DNA from: Bacillus wiedmannii
GTDB taxonomy: Bacteria > Bacillota > Bacilli > Bacillales > Bacillaceae_G
DNA: 64,000 nucleotides
NCBI RefSeq assembly: GCF_001583695.1
Contig: NZ_LOBC01000050.1
Span: 62,001-126,000, forward strand
Direction of reading: 5' to 3'
In this document: positions 60,204 to 64,000 of the stretch, one piece after another
Layout of the letters: every line of letters starts with the position of its first letter
Numbering within the stretch: the stretch's first letter is position 1
Translations under genes and position numbers: made by a program
Notes under the pieces: generated by a model
What the model saw: the letters and a program-made list of their open reading frames with translations, nothing else
What the model was told of the DNA's origin: nothing
Database searches by the model: none

Positions 60204-61827
60204 ACTTTCCTTCTCTTTTCTTAATCTCATAATCAATTTCTAAAAACTTAACTCCAAATATCCACATTCTATGGTTAGCTTCTAATATGTGATTCGTGTT
60301 CTCCTTTATAATAAAAGTCTCTGCTAACGGTAAACGAATTGTAAAGAAACGAGTATGTAAATAAATCCCCTCATCTCCTTTACCATTTCTTCTCAGCTTA
60401 CTAGTAATGATTAAATCATTACTCTTATTACATAATTTTAAAACCCCCGTCATATTCGAATATGGTAAAGGTAATGCAATATTCATATATGTCTCGCTCT
60501 TATATGTGTGCTTTGAGTAAAGAGCTACAAAAATAGATTCTCCTGCTTCATTTTTTCTTAGCCAAGCCCTTACATTCTCCCTTCCATCTTTCTCATCTAT
60601 TATCCCAACGATAGAGCCATGCATCGTTTCCCACTTACCGCTCATTCCTAAATGTATTTGTCCTACACGCTTACTCATTTTCTCATAGCAAAATGCAATC
60701 GGACGAAACCAACGAGCCCACTTAATATGCGATTGTAACTCATACTCTTTTGTATTTTCATAAAAACGAGTAATACTTATAGGAATCTTCGCCATGTCAA
60801 ATCCCTCACTATGAAAATCGTTCATATTATCAACTAAACCTTTGTATTCCTTGCTATCTATTAAACTTCTGTTATGTAAGAATGCTTCCCCAACTGTCGT
60901 ATTTCCTCTTAACCTGCTCATTGGTTTCCCGTAATATTTATAATTCGGAGCACTCTTTTCAATCATCCAACCGACAAATGCTGGTAACGCTACTCCAATT
61001 CCATTGACAACACCGTGAATCCAAACCATTTGAGCAATTGTAATCGTCATTACATGTTTCAAATTCCCATACGAATATATAAGTGAAAACATAATTGTTA
61101 CCATGAGTGTACTAGATGATATGATTAGAAGAACCTTTGCACTAATAGCATTAAATTTCGTACGCCAAACATAAATCCCATAACTATAAATAGCGCATAC
61201 ATATAGGAACACTGCAAAAAATTCAAATACTCTTGAGTACGTAATTCCTATTGCAACTGTCATAGGTGAAATGACGATGACAAACATAATAGCATCATAT
61301 ACTTTACTTCTCTTTTCTCTTTTCCTCCCAATTAAACCAGCTGATAACGGCAATAGAAATGCCGAATAATGAAAGTGTGCAGCTGTAAGCAAAACAATGT
61401 CGGAACTAAAGTGCATAATGGAAAGCTTTGCTACAGAAGCAAAAAACCAGAAACCACCTAAAAACAAATACATAAACGCACTATCGATAGCTGTCTCTTC
61501 TAACGGTTTCCATCCTCTTTCTAGCAATCTACTTATACCAAATAACGCAACAATTCCTGTATATACAAACCAAAGTAACGCAAAGAAATAATGATTTGTT
61601 ACGAAAGCTAACATTGCACTAATTGCTGCAATTGGATATAACAGCAATACAAATTTATAAAAGAATACATACGATCCATTTCTTGTTTTCTTATCAATGA
61701 TGCAAAATGACATCGGTATAAATAACAAAATAGATAATAAAATAATTGCTTCCACCGGGTTTATATTTGACCACTCACATATTAGAAAAATAATATAACA
61801 AGCAAACCCAACTATTATATTTTTCAT
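60202..61827 (-). CDS. YndJ-like membrane protein
   Basis: A 541-residue protein. Residues about 1-300 contain roughly nine to ten hydrophobic helices, including the YndJ-type stretch DIVLLTAAHFHYSAFLLPLS and MVWIHGVVNGIGVALPAFVG. Residues about 320-541 form a soluble part (SITRFYENTKEYELQSHIKW, then ARWFRPIAFCYEKMSKRVGQ) rich in aromatic and charged residues. It matches YndJ of Bacillus subtilis in size and layout as I recall it. It is last in a three-gene unit, five bases after the DUF4166 gene. The molecular function is unknown. Confidence 0.85.
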   Translation of the reverse strand: MKNIIVGFACYIIFLICEWSNINPVEAIILLSILLFIPMSFCIIDKKTRNGSYVFFYKFVLLLYPIAAISAMLAFVTNHYFFALLWFVYTGIVALFGISRLLERGWKPLEETAIDSAFMYLFLGGFWFFASVAKLSIMHFSSDIVLLTAAHFHYSAFLLPLSAGLIGRKREKRSKVYDAIMFVIVISPMTVAIGITYSRVFEFFAVFLYVCAIYSYGIYVWRTKFNAISAKVLLIISSSTLMVTIMFSLIYSYGNLKHVMTITIAQMVWIHGVVNGIGVALPAFVGWMIEKSAPNYKYYGKPMSRLRGNTTVGEAFLHNRSLIDSKEYKGLVDNMNDFHSEGFDMAKIPISITRFYENTKEYELQSHIKWARWFRPIAFCYEKMSKRVGQIHLGMSGKWETMHGSIVGIIDEKDGRENVRAWLRKNEAGESIFVALYSKHTYKSETYMNIALPLPYSNMTGVLKLCNKSNDLIITSKLRRNGKGDEGIYLHTRFFTIRLPLAETFIIKENTNHILEANHRMWIFGVKFLEIDYEIKKREGK

Positions 61828-61832
61828 ATCAT

Positions 61833-62444
61833 TTATTTCCTCTCTACAAATGTTCCCTTATATGAAAATAATGAACCAATTAACGGATTGCTTACTTGTA
61901 CATGAATTCGAAAGCACTGTAGTGTTTCATCATAACTTTCTACAATATTGGCCTCTCCGTATAAAAACCTAGGTAACGGGACTTTCCTTCCAAACATGTA
62001 AAACCATTGTTTCTTTGAAGAAATATGCATTGCCCCCACCTCATCAATATGAAAATTCAATGTAGAAACAAGTATTTGCGGTTCACCAAAATAATCTAAA
62101 ATTTCATTATTCTCTTCATCCATCTGCATAATGGCGTTAAAGTATCTTTTCTTATTATGAAAATAAAAAGTACGATTCCACCGCACAAATTCATTTCCAT
62201 GTTCATCTCGCTCAGCGTTATTATGTATTGTAAATGGCACTTCCTTCCCCCGCTCAGAGAAAAACATTCTAAACTTCGATGCAATTTTTAATATTAATTT
62301 TACGAAAAAAGAACCTCCGTAAATTTCATCCATCTTTCCTTCTCCAGTAAAGCTATTTTCTTCTGTAATCTCATAGCGTTTCTGTAATTTTGGATGAAGT
62401 TTTTTATAAGAATCCCCTAATAGTCTTTCATACATATTAGCCAT
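61833..62444 (-). CDS. DUF4166 protein (YndH-like)
   Basis: A 203-residue soluble protein. It begins MANMYERLLGDSYKKLHPKL and has VPFTIHNNAERDEHGNEFVR then WNRTFYFHNKKRYF, and a late QWFYMFGRKVPLPRFLYGEA, all typical of DUF4166. The function is unknown. It lies three bases after the YndG-like gene and five before the YndJ-like gene, so the three should be co-translated and act together. Confidence 0.85.
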   Translation of the reverse strand: MANMYERLLGDSYKKLHPKLQKRYEITEENSFTGEGKMDEIYGGSFFVKLILKIASKFRMFFSERGKEVPFTIHNNAERDEHGNEFVRWNRTFYFHNKKRYFNAIMQMDEENNEILDYFGEPQILVSTLNFHIDEVGAMHISSKKQWFYMFGRKVPLPRFLYGEANIVESYDETLQCFRIHVQVSNPLIGSLFSYKGTFVERK

Positions 62445-62447
62445 ACA

Positions 62448-63356
62448 TTATCCCTTTCTCTTCCTCTTGCAATTTTTTGAGCTTGGCAAATTCGTGCTAT
62501 TTATATAACCGACAATTGATAACCCCATTAGTAAAACATTTAATGTAATTGGATTAAACGGCTCTGTAAAGCTTGCGACATTCGTAAATCCTGCCGCTAT
62601 CGTTAAGGCTATTAACATAAAAATATGTACGACAAATACTTTTCGTTTTGGAAATGGCAACAGCCATAGAACACCAAAAATAATTTCTAATAATCCAATT
62701 ATTTTAAGTACAAAAATACTATATTCCGTTGAACTAATTATCACAGATAGCATTTTTACTTCTTCTGAATGAGTAAACACTAGTTTCGGCACTATTCCTT
62801 GATACATCCATACAAAAGCAAATAAAAAACATACAAGCCAATATGTCATTGTTCTTCTAATTAGTAATCTCGGATGAAGTCCCTTTTCTAACCATAATTT
62901 TAAAGCATCAAAACTCCAAGCAGTCGCCCAGCCTAATAACGGACGAAACATATAGAAATCTATTACATTTCCTATACGACCAAACCTCGTATCGTAATCA
63001 TATTGCGTCTCAAAATGAATGTGTTCTTTACGCGGTGTATACTTCCAATAACCACGCCCTATTTGAATAAGTGATAATTTATTATCTGTCCAAAATTTTA
63101 AAGAAGAAATCCGTTCACCCGTTTCTTTTCTTATTTCTCCTATCGATTCCCCTTCACCAGCTATTTCAAGTCCAAATCCAATTTTAGTTTTATATAAAAA
63201 CTTCTGCGGTTCTCCTTCTTTTTTCTCTAAATACGAAATTTCAGTAAAGCGAGCATCCCATTCTGTATGTATATCTGGTTCCTGTGTATATCCCCATAAT
63301 TTTTCCATTGTTGTGTTCATTTCTGCCGAAACATAAATAGGCTTTTTCCCCTTCAT
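62448..63356 (-). CDS. SRPBCC plus DoxX-like membrane protein (YndG-like)
   Basis: A 302-residue two-part protein. Residues about 1-165 look like an SRPBCC/polyketide-cyclase lipid-binding fold (YVSAEMNTTMEKLWGYTQEP, then FETQYDYDTRFGRIGNVIDF). Residues about 168-290 are a four-helix DoxX-like membrane domain (IIGLLEIIFGVLWLLPFPKR). This fits YndG. It leads the yndG-yndH-yndJ-like operon behind a TAGGAGGTGG site. The order of a lipid-binding fold, DUF4166 and a multi-helix partner suggests work on a membrane lipid or quinone, as an inference. Confidence 0.85.
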   Translation of the reverse strand: MKGKKPIYVSAEMNTTMEKLWGYTQEPDIHTEWDARFTEISYLEKKEGEPQKFLYKTKIGFGLEIAGEGESIGEIRKETGERISSLKFWTDNKLSLIQIGRGYWKYTPRKEHIHFETQYDYDTRFGRIGNVIDFYMFRPLLGWATAWSFDALKLWLEKGLHPRLLIRRTMTYWLVCFLFAFVWMYQGIVPKLVFTHSEEVKMLSVIISSTEYSIFVLKIIGLLEIIFGVLWLLPFPKRKVFVVHIFMLIALTIAAGFTNVASFTEPFNPITLNVLLMGLSIVGYINSTNLPSSKNCKRKRKG

Positions 63357-63470
63357 TCTTCCACCTCCTATGCACTATAAATTTAATGTACATGCTATGA
63401 ATTTATTTTGCTACAGTTTTCACAAACTCCTTCAAGAAAAGAAAGAATTTTTAAAATTTATACAAAACAC

Positions 63471-63499
63471 TTGATTCCCCGAAAAATTTAAATTATTAT
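63471..63499 (+). promoter_or_regulatory. Candidate promoter of the lysine riboswitch transcript
   Basis: TTGATT (63471-63476), 17-base spacer, TATTAT (63494-63499), about 50 bases before the riboswitch. Confidence 0.6.
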
Positions 63500-63549
63500 A
63501 AAACAAATGTTACCAACAACTTCATAAATCAAACACTCTCGCCTAAAAC

Positions 63550-63732
63550 GTGAGATAGAGGTTGCGATACTTATGAGTATTCTAATGGAGACACAGAGAT
63601 GTCTATGAACTTAGATGAAAGGGAGTATTGCCGAAATTGATAAATTTCTCTGCATTTATCAATTGGGGCTGTTTTCGAATAGAAACAGAACTGTCATATG
63701 TACAGACGTGTACGTATGAAGAGCTATCTACA
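63550..63732 (+). promoter_or_regulatory. Lysine riboswitch (L box)
   Basis: The conserved core is visible in order: GAGATAGAGGTTGCGA, TAATGGAGA, GATGAAAGGGAG with TTGCCGAA, TTGGGGCTGTTTTCG with GAAACAGAACTGTCA, and the closing GAGCTATCTAC, which pairs with GAGATAG at the start (P1). It lies upstream of an aspartate kinase gene, the classic target of this riboswitch in Bacillus. Confidence 0.9.
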
Positions 63733-63770
63733 AAAAAGAGATATCATTTTTTATGATATTCCTTTTTTGG
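63732..63770 (+). terminator. First terminator after the lysine riboswitch
   Basis: AAAAAGAGATATCAT pairs with ATGATATTCCTTTTTT around five T; it starts where P1 ends, so it is the likely expression platform. Confidence 0.75.
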
Positions 63771-63817
63771 CGGTTTTTTTATTAGCTCCGTTTTCTGTTT
63801 CCCTTTTCCTGTAACAG

Positions 63818-63852
63818 CACCATCCTCACTTATTTGAGATGGTGTTTTTTGT
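63818..63852 (+). terminator. Second terminator in the aspartate kinase leader
   Basis: CACCATCctCA / TGAgATGGTG hairpin with six T, 85 bases before the start codon. Confidence 0.7.
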
Positions 63853-63936
63853 TTGTCTTTCTGGTAACTACAGGAGTATTGGGATTTATATATTTCCTAA
63901 TCTATTCTTAAAAATAGACGAAAGAAGGAATTTGTA

Positions 63937-64000
63937 ATGGAAACAATTGTTCAAAAATTTGGTGGCACTTCTGTCGGAAGCGTCGAACGCATTCAACATG
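63937..64000 (+). CDS. lysC: Aspartate kinase (partial, runs off right edge)
   Basis: Only the first 21 codons are in the window: METIVQKFGGTSVGSVERIQ. The KFGGTSVG motif is the nucleotide-binding signature of aspartokinases, which phosphorylate aspartate at the entry to lysine, threonine and methionine synthesis. The upstream lysine riboswitch means repression by lysine, hence the lysC-type symbol. The start follows AAGAAGGAA. The rest of the gene, including the ACT domains, lies beyond the edge. Confidence 0.85.
   Translation, partial: METIVQKFGGTSVGSVERIQH

Noticed and set aside
1-64000. Prophage, insertion sequence, integrative element, rRNA or tRNA genes
   Set aside because: No transposase, integrase, phage structural gene or tRNA/rRNA-like sequence was seen. 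Mobile traces are limited to the two bcr1-like repeats and the decayed cassettes at the left edge.

Overview
This window is chromosomal DNA from a low-GC Gram-positive bacterium, almost certainly a member of the Bacillus cereus group (cereus/thuringiensis/anthracis type). The grounds are gene content (FusB-type EF-G-binding protein, YunG, YndG/YndH/YndJ, a yxkF-msmX pair, several OppA paralogues, CD3324-family and DUF421/DUF554 proteins), AT-rich codon use, strong AGGAGG-type ribosome binding sites, T-box and lysine riboswitch leaders, and two short elements that look like the group's bcr1 repeat, each flanked by ATAAA direct repeats. I see no rRNA, tRNA, prophage, insertion sequence or CRISPR array.

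Layout. 1-1.7 kb: a decayed stretch in which two broken 3' gene ends, each followed by a small intact gene, look like leftovers of polymorphic-toxin/immunity cassettes, plus a small lipoprotein. 1.7-15.5 kb: housekeeping and stress genes: an orphan oligopeptide-binding lipoprotein, MTA/SAH deaminase, YunG, GNAT acetyltransferases, an acetate-type CoA-transferase next to a LytTR regulator, a pentapeptide-repeat protein, a monoglyceride-lipase-like hydrolase, a LigB-type dioxygenase, an MFS pump, a Clp_N-GNAT fusion, a DUF554 membrane protein and a CapA-like protein. 15.5-23.2 kb: the isoleucine operon ilvE-ilvB-ilvN-ilvC-ilvD-ilvA on the minus strand, behind two complete tandem T-boxes that both carry an AUC (Ile) specifier. 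23.3-28.4 kb: msrA with a perfect palindrome in its promoter, small membrane proteins, a seven-repeat RCC1-like protein, a FusB-family protein, DUF421, a small HTH protein and a polysaccharide deacetylase. 28.5-30.5 kb: a sodium:neurotransmitter symporter-family amino-acid transporter behind one T-box stem I (UUC, Phe specifier) followed by three consecutive antiterminator/terminator modules.

30.6-43.7 kb: a MurJ/SpoVB-type flippase, a nucleotidyltransferase-like protein, a GNAT, a cysteine-synthase/fosmidomycin-resistance-type MFS pair behind a perfect inverted repeat, a second OppA, hflX (with a candidate attenuator and a candidate small RNA upstream), a TIMP-like secreted protein, fabH, an MFS transporter and a PPK2-type polyphosphate kinase. 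43.9-56.9 kb: the most coherent accessory block, a predicted non-PTS N-acetylgalactosamine/galactosamine (or GalNAc-glycoside) system: ABC importer (binding protein and two permeases), a Gfo/Idh/MocA enzyme, a GntR/UTRA regulator, an AgaS-type deaminase/isomerase, a NagA-type deacetylase, a class II tagatose-bisphosphate-type aldolase, a PfkB kinase and a ROK kinase. The adjacent yxkF-msmX pair can supply the missing transporter ATPase. A shared motif (AACTGGTNATNAC) lies before the importer (twice), before agaS and before the regulator gene.

57-64 kb: a secreted protein, an MFS exporter, a Nudix hydrolase, the yndG-yndH-yndJ-like operon and, at the right edge, a lysine riboswitch leading into the start of an aspartate kinase gene. 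All functional calls come from reading motifs and protein sequence by eye. No similarity search was run.
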